Origin: Ashinkailepas kermadecensis
Taxonomy: Eukaryota > Arthropoda > Thecostraca > Neolepadidae
Length of the DNA stretch: 64,000 nt
Assembly: GCA_034440615.1 (NCBI GenBank)
Contig: JAOTOM010002949.1
Span: 61,494-125,493 of the forward strand
Direction: 5' to 3'
Positions 21,551 through 31,759 of the stretch are shown here, in pieces (within the stretch, counting starts at the first letter, position 1; each line of letters begins with the position of its first letter). Below the pieces are notes generated by a model. It made no database searches, had not been told where the DNA came from, and saw only the letters and a program-made list of their open reading frames with translations. The position numbers and the translations under genes are program-made.

Positions 21551-22322
21551 CTGGCGAGCCGGCAGTCACGCTGTTACGAGGACGGCTTATGACAATCACC
21601 CACCACGTAAATCATCAGGTTTCAACACTGTCGGGTCGGAATACACCACGGGGGTAGTTTTGTCGTGGTTCTAAAGTGCGATCGCCTGCAAATGACTATC
21701 GACGTCAGTCTGGCCAGCTAGTTCGTGCAGAAAGTAAGCGCAACAAGTCAGGCATAGCCGACATAGCACTACCTACATATAACAGGAAGCGCCCTCGATC
21801 ACACACACCATTTTCCAGGTGCCAAATAGATGAATCCATGTCGAGCACGAAACGAAGAACAAGCACAGGCGCTTGCATCTGCCTTACGACTAGCAACTCC
21901 TACAGCATGCTATCCAGCTTGACCCCGCCCACTCGTCGTATCATGTGGCAAAAGGCAACAATTCACCTGTTAGCGAATGTGTACACTGCACCAAACTGAG
22001 GAACTATACTGTGGCCCCGCTTTACGCACTTTCCTCTTCCCTGCGGAGCTGGAGTCTGATATTACGATCTGTACATGCAACGCCAGGAACTCTCGCCATC
22101 TCACGGCACCTACTCGGTGCCTACACAGATTAAAATCGTGCTTTCTACACCCGTCACGTGATGACCCCATCGCGACGTGACGGAACCACGACCCAGCCGC
22201 GCGACGGCACCACGGGCTCCCACCGTCACCGCCGCCCTCTCAACTCGAACCGTACCACAAACACCCACACAACCGAGCACGCAGACGCCGCAGCGCCCAT
22301 CTCGGCCGCCCGGCCCACCCAC
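21551..22322 (-). other. TONSL intron, no element recognised
   Basis: A 772-bp intron. Small ORFs on both strands lack any recognised domain or splice logic. Confidence 0.6.
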
Positions 22323-22559
22323 CTGGGCGTTACGAGCCGTGACGGCGGCGCCGGCCGCCAGCAGCTCGCGCGCCGCCGTCACGTGGCCGTTCTGGGCGGC
22401 GTCGTGCAGCGGCGTGACGCCGTCACAGTGCGGCCCGCCCGGGTCAGAGACGGCGGCGCCGTGGCGCACCAGCAGCCGCACCACGGCCGTGTGGCCGAAG
22501 TTGGCCGCCTCGTGCAGCGGCAGCCAGCCCATGTTGTCGCGCACGTTCACCGGGTGGCC
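22323..22559 (-). CDS. TONSL: TONSL exon: ankyrin repeats 2-3
   Basis: 79 codons, phase 0 to 0, starting [20 protein letters not shown] and continuing to [20 protein letters not shown] and AARNAQ-like text (VTARNAQ). The pattern G-W-x-P-L-H-E-A, the D-P-G-G insertion and G-V-T-P-L-H-D-A are diagnostic of the TONSL ankyrin domain, which binds the H4 tail with unmodified Lys20. The acceptor is TTGCCGCGGCAG, the donor CGCCCAG|GTGGGT. A 66-bp upstream duplication copies this acceptor. Confidence 0.96.
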
Positions 22560-22690
22560 CTGCCGCGGCAACACGCGTCACACGAGCAGCCAGCCCATGC
22601 CGTCGCGCACGTTCACCGGGTGGCCCTGCCGCGGCGGCGGCGGCGGCGGCGGTGACACGCGTCACACGAGCAGGCAAAAGGTGTCGCATG
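22521..22690. repeat. 66-bp duplication copying the exon start and its acceptor
   Basis: The segment CAGCCAGCCCATG..CACACGAG at 22521-22586 recurs from 22587 with few changes, and a third partial copy follows a (GGC)n insertion at about 22633-22651. On the minus strand the second copy gives another CCGCGGCAG|GGCCACCCGGTG acceptor-exon start at 22625. Use of it would read 15 codons to a TGA. Confidence 0.9.
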
Positions 22691-22943
22691 GCACGACTAG
22701 CAGGCAACAGGCATCGAACGACTCACGACTAGCAGGAACAGGCATCAAACGACACACGACTAGCAGGAACAGGCGCCTCAGGGCGGACATGTATCTCCAA
22801 GTAGAACACATTTACGAGACTCGATACAAATATCCTTTATTTCATCCATCTTTTATCTACATACTGTATCTCGACTCAAGAGCAGCAACTACTACGCACA
22901 CGCAATTCAACCAATCTTGATATTTTCCCAAAATGGCTACCCC

Positions 22944-22944
22944 A

Positions 22945-22996
<52 letters not shown>
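22944..22996. repeat. (TA)n microsatellite
   Basis: An uninterrupted TA run in a TONSL intron. Apparent IYIYIY open frames are artefacts. Confidence 0.97.
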
Positions 22997-22997
<1 letters not shown>

Positions 22998-23109
22998 TAT
23001 ACGGCCGTGGCAGTTCCAGCGACCCTCCTCCAACCCGCCGTGATCCGAACACTTCTCCTTCCCCGCCCCTCCGCGGCTGGCGACCAAAGCGACCAGCTCG
23101 CCTCTCGCT

Positions 23110-23326
23110 TCCTACGCTCCGTCCTGCCGTCATGACTCGGGCGACCCCGCCTCCCAGTGAGCCCAGCGACCATCTCCCACCTTTCCCGCCCCGTCCTGCC
23201 AGGACAACTCGGGCGACTCCGCCTCCCAGTAGGGCCAGCGACCTCCTCCCGCCCCATCCCGACCTGTCGTGACAAATCGGGCTACCTCGCCTCCGGGTGA
23301 GCGCCTCGCCCACCAGCCGGCCGTAC
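23110..23326. repeat. ~76-80-bp minisatellite beside a TONSL donor
   Basis: Three imperfect units share CGTCCTGCC..GACTCGGGCGACCCCGCCTCCCAGT and run up to the donor of the exon at 23327-23487. Here the donor itself (ACG|GTACGG) is not obviously repeated, unlike the array at 3.6-4.1 kb. Confidence 0.75.
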
Positions 23327-23487
23327 CGTCTGCAGCAGGCGCGCCACCTGTCGGGGTTTGCCCTGTATGCAGGCCACGTGCAGGTGCGTCTCGCCCTTCT
23401 TGTTGCGCCACAGCTGGCGCGACTGGCGCGACTGGCGCGATCGCCGCGGCCGGTCCGGGTCGGCCTCCTCGCCGGCGGAGCTCATGT
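23327..23487 (-). CDS. TONSL: TONSL exon: acidic tail end and ankyrin repeat 1
   Basis: Reads DMSSAGEEADPDRPRRSRQ, then LWRNKKGETHLHVACIQG and RQVARLLQT. This matches the N-x-x-G-E-T-L-L-H-R-A-C-I-x-G start of the TONSL ankyrin domain. The acceptor is CTGCCGGCAG, the donor CAGACG|GTACGG. It enters in phase 1 and leaves in phase 0. Confidence 0.95.
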
Positions 23488-23845
23488 CTGCCGGCAGCAG
23501 GTCGCCAGGTCAGTACAGCAACAGCTTGTCACCCCAAGCCTGCACGCATTGCCCTCACAGCCCAACTTTTAGAAATCGAAGGCGGACACTACTTTGATGA
23601 TGCTGGTGACCATAACACTGTTGCTACAGCATAACCAATTATTTCGCCCAGTCTAAAGTGGAAATGATTGAGAAAAGCAAAGCTGTGCAAATATGTCTAC
23701 AGTGAACAGCTCGTGATACACCATCTAGTGACAGTAGCAGGACATTTGCTGACTACGCTAGGTATTGACGTCTCGTTGCTATGTGCGCATAACGTAGGTT
23801 CTGAGCCACCTGACAGCTGGTCGAGGTCCTCCTCGTCTCACACAC

Positions 23846-23995
23846 CTGACAGCTGGTCGAGGTCCACCTCCTCCTCGGCGTCGGACTGCTCGTCCTCCGG
23901 CGTCGGCGACGCCTGCGGGCTGGCCGGAGTGTCGTCCCAGCCGTCCGAGAGGTCGCTACAGCGCAGCACCAGGCCCAGGTCGCGCCGCACCCGCT
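23846..23995 (-). CDS. TONSL: TONSL exon: acidic region after TPRs
   Basis: Reads RVRRDLGLVLRCSDLSDGW, then PTPEDEQSDAEEEVDLDQLS. Vertebrate TONSL also has a long acidic stretch between the TPR and ankyrin domains. The first codon is completed from the previous exon (G|AG, Glu). The acceptor is GTGTCGGCAG, the donor GTCAG|GTGTGT. Confidence 0.85.
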
Positions 23996-24786
23996 CTGCC
24001 GACACGCCGTCGAGTCATTGCAGAACTCGGTCAAATTGCCACCCAAAGCTGAACAAAAAACGGGGCCGCGTGGAAGTGAATAAGGCATTAATAAAGAAAT
24101 CCAGTAAATCAATTTTAATGTAGCTAAAAAATCGGACATAAGCAGTGAAAGCAATAATTATTAGATGCATCAAGACATGCAATGCAAATAACACAAACAT
24201 GCATACCTGTTATTGCCTGGGGTAGAGGCTTCGATTTGTATTGGGACGATATTCCCCGCATTACAACATAACGACATTTAACTTTCCAGTGTTCTCTATC
24301 AGCCCATCGATCGATTAAGCTCCATGCACAAATTGACCACACATGAACCTATATATCACGAGTAACTGCCATACAGAACAATAACTACCATACATATCGC
24401 CTGTAAATGAAACAACCACACATAACTACACATGTCATATATAGCACCTGCAACAGCCATACATACACCCATAATTGCCTTCCTCTGCATTCATAACCCT
24501 TAAGTGCAGTCCGGTTTGCCATAGTTAGTTCAGACGAACGCCGAGGAAATCAGGAAAAACATTGCGCAATATTGAACACATACCAAATTACGATAGAAAC
24601 TAAATCGATACCGGCGTCGACTAGAGGAGTCAAACGAAATAACTTCAAGTAATTACTAGAAACAAACGTCTGCAAATGACTATTTCCAGGCGTGCGTTTG
24701 CTCCTCAGCGGGGGGTGGGGCGCATGCCGGCCTAGCCTCGACCCCTGCTCTGGCGGAGGCGGCCACCCTCGGGGGGGGGGGCTCAC
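23996..24786 (-). other. TONSL intron
   Basis: A 791-bp AT-rich intron. A G-run of about ten (minus-strand C-run) lies directly downstream of the donor at 24786 and may be sequencing-sensitive. No element is recognised. Confidence 0.6.
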
Positions 24787-24973
24787 CCTCGTCCTGCAGC
24801 AGGCCGTGATCGTGGTACGTGTCAGCCATGTCCCGCAGCGCCGAGGCCTGCAGACGCACCAGGCCGTCGACGGCCGCCTCGTCCGCCGCCTGGCGGTAAA
24901 ACTCGCACACACGACTGACGTCGCCGCCCATAGAGGCCTCTAGGCTCGCCAGGTTCATCAGTGTCTTGCACAC
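24787..24973 (-). CDS. TONSL: TONSL exon: last TPR helices
   Basis: Reads VCKTLMNLASLEASMGGDVS and on to LQASALRDMADTYHDHGLLQDEG. It corresponds to the vertebrate segment with A-K-T-W-L-N-I-A-L-S and the following helix. The acceptor is GTGCCCGACAG, the donor GACGAGG|GTGAGC. It enters in phase 0 and leaves in phase 1. Confidence 0.9.
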
Positions 24974-25052
24974 CTGTCGGGCACAGACGACCGCCGGTGA
25001 CGCGCGACACATGCTCTCCGCCTCCTCTAACGTGGTGGTCTAATAAACCCAG

Positions 25053-25249
25053 TATACGCTTTCAAAATGACCGCCGTTACAAATGATGCAGACGTTTGCT
25101 CAATCGTATTATATTTCGGACACAACCGATTGTCACATACCTACCTTCAAAGTATGTGAATCTATGAGACCATCGGCTGTGCCCAAAATATAATACGATT
25201 AAGCCAACTTCTCCACCATTGTAAGGACGGCCATTTTAAAAGTACCTAC
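25053..25249. mobile_element. Fold-back MITE with ~85-bp imperfect terminal inverted repeats
   Basis: The left half (..CTTTCAAAATGACCGCCGTTAC.. to ..CAATCGTATTATATTTCGGACACAACCGAT..) is the reverse complement of the right half at about 80-85%. There is no coding capacity. It lies in a TONSL intron. The superfamily is not clear; a TA target is possible. Confidence 0.8.
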
Positions 25250-25639
25250 TCTGTATGATAAAATCTTACATGCAACAAACCATGTAATCTAACAAACCAC
25301 GTGAATGTTGTCATTAACCATTGGCGTATTACTGTACATGTGTACCACTGTAATGTGCACTGGTGTACTGGATAATGACAATATTCATTAGTTTACATGG
25401 CACGGCAGTTTATGTTTTGTTTTGTGTTTTGTGCTATCAGTCATAATTGCTTCTTTGGACAGAAATAAAGTGTTTAATGGCTACAGAAAACACGAACAGG
25501 GGTACAGTACGAATAAACACTTAAAAGCCTGTCTCCGAAGAGTTAACGTTAAGCAATTCGGGATCGAAAGCAAAATTTGCGCAGGGAAAAAGGGGAAAAG
25601 GGGACCGCGTCCTCTTGCGATGCGCCTCAAAGGAGCCAA

Positions 25640-26255
25640 GTGCATGACAACCACGCTAGTCATCGCTCCACCTACGACAACCACACTAGTCATCGAGCCA
25701 CCGAAGACAACCACGCTAGTCATCGCTCCACCTACGACAACCACACTAGTCATCGAGCCACCGAAGACAACCACGCTAGTCATCGCTCCACCGACGACAA
25801 CCACGCTAGTCATCGAGCCACCGACGACAACCACACTAGTCATCGCTCCACCGACGCCAACCACACTAGTCATCGAGCCACCGAAGACAACCACGCTAGT
25901 CATCGCTCCACCGACGACAACCACACTAGTCATCGAGCCACCGACGCCAACCACACTAGTCATCGCTCCACCGACGCCAACCACGCTAGTCATCGAGCCA
26001 CCGAAGACAACCACGCTAGTCATCGCTCCCAACCACACTAGTCATCGCTCCACCGACGCCAACCACACATCATCCCAACACTAGTCATCGAGCCACCGAA
26101 GACAACCACGCTAGTCATCGCTCCACCGACGACAACCACGCTAGTCATCGAGCCACCGACGACAACCACGCTAGTCATCGAGCCACCGACGACAACCACG
26201 CTAGTCATCGCTCCACCGACGACAACCACGCTAGTCATCGAGCCACCGACGATGA
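25640..26255. repeat. 30-bp minisatellite with 60-bp higher-order alternation
   Basis: About 20 copies of (ACGACAACCACGCTAGTCATCG + AGCCACCG or CTCCACCG). The AGCCACCG and CTCCACCG versions alternate over the first 12 units, giving a 60-bp higher-order period, then become less regular. Because 30 is a multiple of three, long open frames run through on both strands; these are artefacts. Confidence 0.95.
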
Positions 26256-26460
26256 AAGCAGTAGCAACGTACACAAAACATTGTTCACGCACATGTACCG
26301 GTACCACCAACATGCACCGCGCACCACCTGCACGGCGACCGACGCTCGAGTTCCCACGCTCCAGCGGCGTCCACAGCCGCCGGTCCGACCACCGCACCGG
26401 CAGCAGCCGGCTGGGTGCAGGTGCTCAGACAGGGATGGACGCGGGGGAGCCACATCTAAC

Positions 26461-26607
26461 CTCGGTGCTGTTGCCGCGGCGCGCCGCCAGCTCGCGCTGG
26501 TACCACCGCCTGGCGTCCGCCGGCTGCTGCAGGTCCTTGTGCGTCTCGGCCAGCGAGGCGTAGATGGCCGCCTTCGCCGACTCGGGCCGCTGCAAGGCCT
26601 CGGCACA
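26461..26607 (-). CDS. TONSL: TONSL exon: TPR repeat with RRGN motif
   Basis: 49 codons, phase 0 to 0: CAEALQRPESAKAAIYASLA, then ETHKDLQQPADARRWYQREL and AARRGNSTE. Vertebrate TONSL has the matching A-E-L-L-D-R-P..A-I-I-H-V-S-L-A-T-T and R-L-R-S-G-N. The acceptor CCTGCGTGCAG lies inside the target site duplication of the adjacent SINE. The donor is ACCGAG|GTTAGA. Confidence 0.94.
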
Positions 26608-26620
26608 CTGCACGCAGGAG

Positions 26621-26800
26621 TTGTTTGTTTATTGGGTGGCTCTCGGCGCACTTTACGCACGGTCACGGCTAATGGCGCCGCCCACACTGTGTCGCCGGTG
26701 GGCCGCGGGATTGGGAAATGTCCCAAGTGGTGCGAGTGTTGAACCAGAGACCTTTGGTACCCAGAGCTCAACACCTTAACCACTCGGCCATCTCCGCCCC
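26621..26800 (-). mobile_element. tRNA-derived SINE inserted at a TONSL 3' splice site, 14-bp TSD
   Basis: On the minus strand a tRNA Leu/Ser-like head begins GGAGATGGCCGAGTGGTTAAGG (A box TGGCCGAGTGG; B box region GGTTCAACAC). It is followed by a body and a tail GTGCGCCGAGAGCCACCCAATAAACAAACAA. The exact 14-bp repeat ACTGCACGCAGGAG lies at 26607-26620 and 26801-26814. The duplicated bases are the last 13 intron bases and first exon base, so the acceptor exists twice. Confidence 0.93.
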
Positions 26801-27074
26801 ACTGCACGCAGGAGAACATCATGTGGTCACACGCACACACACTGGCATACCGTCAGGAGAACATGATATGTGGTCAGATACAAACGAAGCCAATTTATAT
26901 GTATACTTTGATTTATATCATTATTTATAGCGTTTATATTTTCAGTTCGGCTGTGTTGAAAACAGAGGCTGAGATGTTGAAAACAGTTGATAGTTGCTCT
27001 CCAACAGCACACTCATCATTTATCGCGCGGATCGGAGCATTTTCCACCGACGAATGCCGGTCGCGCGGTCGTAC

Positions 27075-27226
27075 CCGCAACTGCGCGCCGTAGTGCTCCA
27101 GCGCGAGTCGGTAGGCGGCCAGGTGGCAGCACCAGTCGCCCAGCTGCTCGTGGCACCGGTGGCGGCCCTGGTGGTCGTCGGCGGCGAGCAGCAACAGTCG
27201 GTCGTCGGCGCGGCAGATGCGCACCG
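27075..27226 (-). CDS. TONSL: TONSL exon: TPR helices (first exon identified)
   Basis: Reads VRICRADDRLLLLAADDHQG and on to CHEQLGDWCCHLAAYRLALE and HYGAQLR. It corresponds to the vertebrate I-C-Q-N-L to I-C-E-Q-L-G-D-L and Y-Q-K-Q-L-R segment. Joining to the next exon gives QLR-CAEALQRP, the same order as in the family. The acceptor is CCCTCCGGCAG, the donor TTGCGG|GTACGA. It enters in phase 1. Roughly 280 N-terminal residues are not accounted for upstream. Confidence 0.88.
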
Positions 27227-28400
27227 CTGCCGGAGGGCAGGGACGGTCAGCCGCGCAGGTCAACGGGACGGGGCGGGAAGGGATCAGTCGCACTGGATGG
27301 CCGACCCCATCTGACCAGCACTGAGCACGGTGATAGGCAGTTGTACAGCAGGGCCGATCGAAAATGCGAAAATTACAAACTTTGCACCTTGTGAACTTCA
27401 GAAGCTAATTAGTAGAACAAAAAAAAAAATAAAAAAATGTAGGAGAGTTCTACTCTGGCTGTGATAGTTCAAATTTGATCTCGTTCCGAGACAACTTTCC
27501 CCAAACGCTATGACCTTGAATTTCCCCTTTATTGACCGGGCTTCTGAGCAGCAAAATAGTGACATCCCGTGATATAACGACAGCTTCAACAAACGTTTGC
27601 GCAGACAATGACGCGTGTCTTTGAACAGTTTGTGCCTCAGTTCTCCCCGGCACTATAACAGCGAACCACTCACCCTCGCTGCCCAGCTCCCTCTGCCATG
27701 ACCAGTGGCAGAAGCGCGCTACTCGGGCTGCACACCTACGACGCCCGTGATGGTTTCGGGTGTCAGGCACGTCCGAAACATCCACTTCCACACCCACACC
27801 TCGGAGGCAGGGGCTCAGTCAGCAGCACTCGCCCAACCACATCCTATATGAGCAACGGCTACACACCGCATGATACAAGTGCAGCGTCATGCTACATGGT
27901 GGTGGCACACCACGTGCCGGCCAGCCGCCGGCACCGGATCCGACTAAGCAAAACACACCGCCGCGACAGCCGGAGCGTGCGGCGTCAACTGCCGACATCA
28001 GCGACGGCCCGGCGCCGGCCGATGGGTGGAGATTTCTGCTCGGAGGCTGCGTCAGTAACAGGGCCCGACAAGTCGAGACATATAGGTGTGGCTCTGATGA
28101 TGCGGAATGTTCCATTACGACGGCGCCACAAATTAACTTCGTTACAAACTGATTCCGGTGGGGTGTGGGGTTATAGTCCGCAAACATTGGAAAAAAGCAA
28201 CCTTGCACTTCGACGCATCAAAATACAAATCACGATACTCAATCCGAGAATCAAAGTTAACAAGTTGATAGAGATGACACTCATAGCAGACAGAAAAAAA
28301 CAATCGGCAAGTTCAATACACTCGCCTTCATCGGCACAACAAGCAGCGGGAACAGTTCTCGTAAACGTTCTCGCATAATTCCTCAAGCAGGTCACACCAG
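27227..28400. other. Region 5' of TONSL exons, no confident gene
   Basis: A possible minus-strand exon with donor CAGCGAG|GGTGAG near 27684 reads ..FCHWSWQRELGSE, but it could not be matched to TONSL with confidence. Long plus-strand frames at 27.7-28.4 kb have no recognised domain. Confidence 0.4.
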
Positions 28401-28484
28401 GAGTCAACATCGGAAACAGAACCTCTTACAACAACACAACAGACCTCAATTTGGAACAGAAAACCTCACGATGCAGATCAAATT

Positions 28485-28700
28485 CGGGAACTCGAGGAAG
28501 CTCCGCCCTGGACGCATCTGCTACTGCCGAGAACACCCCCACATCACCATCTACTGCTTCGAGGCAACTGAATCTGCTACTGCCGAGGACACCTCCACAT
28601 CACCCTCTACTGGATCGAGGAAACTGAAGAAACTCGAGGCAGCTCCGCCCTGGACGCATTTGCCACTGCCGGGCAGCATACGGCGGCGGCCACCACTACC
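28485..28700. repeat. ~148-bp direct repeat
   Basis: GCTCCGCCCTGGACGCAT and flanking TCGAGG text at about 28490 recur at about 28640, with CTACTGCCGAG(A/G)ACAC words in between. The stretch is simple, GC-rich and repeated; no gene is supported. Confidence 0.6.
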
Positions 28701-28849
28701 GGGCAACATGCTCTCCAAGAACTGGAGCGAGCAGCAAACGACAACATACACACCACGATTAGAATCGCAGGAATCGCAGAGTATGCTCTTGGGACGTCAT
28801 GGAAATAGCGCAAATGGTAATTCGGGCGCACACAGTTCATGCGATCGGC

Positions 28850-29290
28850 AAGTGAAACCACGCGTAAATTGTGTAGCAAGCAAGAGCGACACAGACATTG
28901 TGCGATTTGTACGTAGAGCGACCCAGAAATTGTGCAGGTGGTACGTGGAGCGACACAGAAATTGTTCGGGCGGTAGGTAAGGCGATACGGAAACGGTGTG
29001 GTCGGCGAGTGGACCGACGCGAAAACGGTGCAGTCGGCGAGTGGACCGACGTGGAAATGATGCAGTCGGCGAGTGGACCGACGTGGAAATGATGCCGTTG
29101 GTAAGTAGGACAACACATAAATACACAGCAGATAAGTAGGACGAAACGAAAATTGTCCACTCTGAAAGTGGGGCGAAACAGCGGTCAGCGCAACAACAGC
29201 GGTGCGGTCTGTAAACTGGGCGACTCGGAAATTGTGCTGCTTGTCAGTGGAGCGACAAGAAAATTGCGCAGTCGGCAAATGGAAACACAA
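28850..29290. repeat. ~36-bp degenerate minisatellite
   Basis: Repeated GCGACnnGGAAATTGTGCnGnnnGT(A/C)AGTGGA words. A single similar unit occurs at 42236-42281, immediately outside the right end of the DNA transposon, so the unit is dispersed or the regions were rearranged. Confidence 0.75.
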
Positions 29291-29547
29291 ATTGAAGTTC
29301 AACACACACATATGAAGTTCTGTGTTGTTGTGTTATCAGTGTTGTTGAGCAAGCGATCATGAGGGTCTTGTCGGCCCTGTTGATAGCTGCGCTCTTGGTG
29401 ATCTTTGGGCCCAGGCGTACCACGGGCCTGAGGGCCTGCGATTGAGATGCAGGACTGAAGACCGACTGCGCTCACCGAAGACCGAATACTCACCGAATTA
29501 GTATTCTGTCCAGCACAGAATGCAGAAGTGGTGGAGAACCAGATGCC

Positions 29548-29973
29548 ATGGGGAAGGTTGTCTCCCTCGTGGAGAAAGGAGAATCGATGGAGGTCGAGGA
29601 GGCCCGGTGCATCGTGAAACTGATGGTGTACTCTTATCTCTGTGACGTTGCAGATGTAAATTATGTCAGGAAGTCAGTAGCCCTGACCAGCCACGACGTC
29701 ACGGTTGAGGAGTGCAGGGCTGCCGTCAAGACAGGTACTCTCCGTACCCGGAGTGGAGGCAAGGTGAGGGAGTTCCTTATCAACGTTGGAGGAGAAGTAT
29801 CTCTCGACTTCCCGATGGCGGGCAGAGGAGTCTCGAAGACAAACGGGGAGTGCCCCGACAGGACAAACATCGACCTTGTGGGTGGACGAGTTGTCATCAC
29901 CCGCGAGACCATGAAGGCCCTCCCTGACACGTCGCTCATCGTGGCGGAGTGGCGTCAGGTTCGATTGCAATGA
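29548..29973 (+). CDS. Unidentified ORF upstream of RT-RNase H element
   Basis: 141 codons with conventional composition (MGKVVSLVEKGESMEVEEAR and on to SLIVAEWRQVRLQ). It has no motif I can name. It precedes the RT-RNase H frames on the same strand, and between them (to about 30.65 kb) are further broken frames such as MGMAATTDGTLVWDSQPDPW. It could be the structural or N-terminal part of that element, or unrelated. Confidence 0.45.
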   Translation: MGKVVSLVEKGESMEVEEARCIVKLMVYSYLCDVADVNYVRKSVALTSHDVTVEECRAAVKTGTLRTRSGGKVREFLINVGGEVSLDFPMAGRGVSKTNGECPDRTNIDLVGGRVVITRETMKALPDTSLIVAEWRQVRLQ

Positions 29974-30527
29974 CGACATGGGTATGGCTGCTACTACGGA
30001 TGGCACCCTCGTATGGGATTCCCAACCGGACCCTTGGCATCGCGATCTTTTCTCGGTGTTATACGAAGGCCCTGCGGATCTGGTTAGTATGGGGTAAGTC
30101 ACCCTCCTGTCCAGTAATGACACTACTAGTGCGATCCAGCTCCACACTACTCTGGGATCACCCGCCATCGTATGCGGAGCTCTTCTCGGGTCCACGCAGA
30201 TGACTAGTGTTCTTCGTGGAGAACTTCCCCGGTTTTAGCGCCATCAAGAGAACGCCTACTCCTTCCGTGGTGACTCTCGCGCAGAGTCTCAGCTCTTTCG
30301 TGTACAACACCTTGAAAGTGGCATTCCGCGAGGACATGGGCACCTTGGCCACCAGGGTGTGCATTGTGAAAAGGGCAGAGATCAGGACAAGGATGACCAT
30401 GCTATCCCATGTATGGAGGTGCAGGTCAGCATCATGAGGAACAGCACGTGCTTCGAGGACATCCCGGTGGTTAAGGCTGGTGGTGAGAGGGCCTTCATCA
30501 GGCTAACAGGCAGGAGACTGCTCGCCC

Positions 30528-31583
30528 TTGGCGTCGCCCGAGCAGCCTTCCTTCTTCTCTCCTCCCGGCTCGCCCGTGGCACACCGCTTATCGGTGCCCT
30601 GGGGCGACCATTTGCGATGCCTTACCGGTGCTCAATATCAGCGACTTGAGACACTGGCGGACGCTGCTGCTTTGGCGGATCCCACCTTGGCCACCGACCC
30701 GGCTCCGCCCGCTCCAGCCTCCAGTCTACCGGACCCGGAGGATGACGCTGGGCAAGATGCCGACCAGGAGGGTGCGGAGACCGCTTCGGAGGATGAGACC
30801 ATTGAAGATGAGACCGCCGGCCCTCTGCAGTTCCTCGCCAATCGTGAGTGTCAACTGTTGACCTCCGATCACCACCCGAGTTTTCCGCTGGCCCCGGAGC
30901 CGAATCCTCCCGTCTTGGACCATAGAGCGCGATCCATTTTGAAGGTTGGCGCCCGCGTCTATATCCCCGAAGCCGCGCGCCATCATCACGCGACTACGCC
31001 ATCTTCCCCTCACATGGATGCCCTTATCGGGAGCTTGATTGACGCCCATATTATTCGCCCGGGCCCCTGCCGGTCCAGTTACCGTGTGTTCGCCCTTGCG
31101 AAAGCGGATCTCACTATTCGGGCGTTGTATGATCTGTCTGCCCTGACTCCCCACCTCTCTCCCGGGGAATGTCACCTTCCCAGGTGCTTGGACATTCTGC
31201 AATCTCCACATCTGATGTACGGCATTAAGATAGATCTGCGCCATGGCTTCTTCCATTTGCGCCTCCAACCTGCGGTTCAACCATTTATGGGCATCCGCTA
31301 CCGTGGCCGTTCTTACACTTGGGTGCGCCTCCCCATGGGCCTTGCCACAGCCCCCTGCACTATGCAGCTCTTTATGCGAGCAGTCGCCGCCGAAGTTCAC
31401 CGGCGCTTCCCGGAGGTCCAGCCCTTCGTCTATCTAGACGACCTCCTCTTCCTCGCATCTACGCCGGAACCTCTTACCCAGGTCACCCCCCTTCTCCTTT
31501 CTTGGGGGTTTGACCTCAATGAGGCCAAATCGTCAGCCGACCGACGTAGCAAATCCGGTTCCTTGGCATCGACGTTGATTTGA
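30528..31583 (+). pseudogene. Reverse transcriptase of a hepadna/DIRS-like element
   Basis: After an acidic N-terminal part come RT motifs: YGIKIDLRHGFFHLRL, RLPMGLATAP and the catalytic FVYLDDLLFLAS. The arrangement P-M-G-L-A-T-A-P then Y-L-D-D and a short spacing is found in DIRS-like, LTR and hepadnaviral enzymes, not in LINEs. A frameshift near 31.55 kb separates it from the next frame, which reads FLGIDVDLKNHRLSV and FRERLAGYLNF. This is an old copy; no integrase, protease, tyrosine recombinase or terminal repeats were seen. Confidence 0.75.
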
Positions 31584-31759
31584 AGAATCATCGGCTCTCG
31601 GTGGCTCCGAGAACGCAACGACAGATCCTGGCGGCCCTTCGCCGTGCACCCTTCGCCACTCTCAAGTTTCGCGAACGCCTTGCCGGCTATCTCAACTTCG
31701 TGCGATGATGATGATGAATTGGTGCTTAGGGGGAAGTTGCACGACTGCCCCTGCAGATC

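Noticed and set aside
21970..22180. Short ORFs in a TONSL intron
   Set aside because: No domain, no splice logic, and they overlap on both strands.
25422..26397. TTLVIAPP-rich and MTSVVVVGG-rich ORFs
   Set aside because: Products of the 30-bp minisatellite, open on both strands at once.
26730..26800. tRNA-Leu/Ser gene
   Set aside because: The A and B box region is continuous with a SINE body and tail and lies within target site duplications; the acceptor stem is not intact.
27450..28210. N-terminal TONSL exons
   Set aside because: Candidate frames with possible donors could not be aligned to the TPR region with any confidence.
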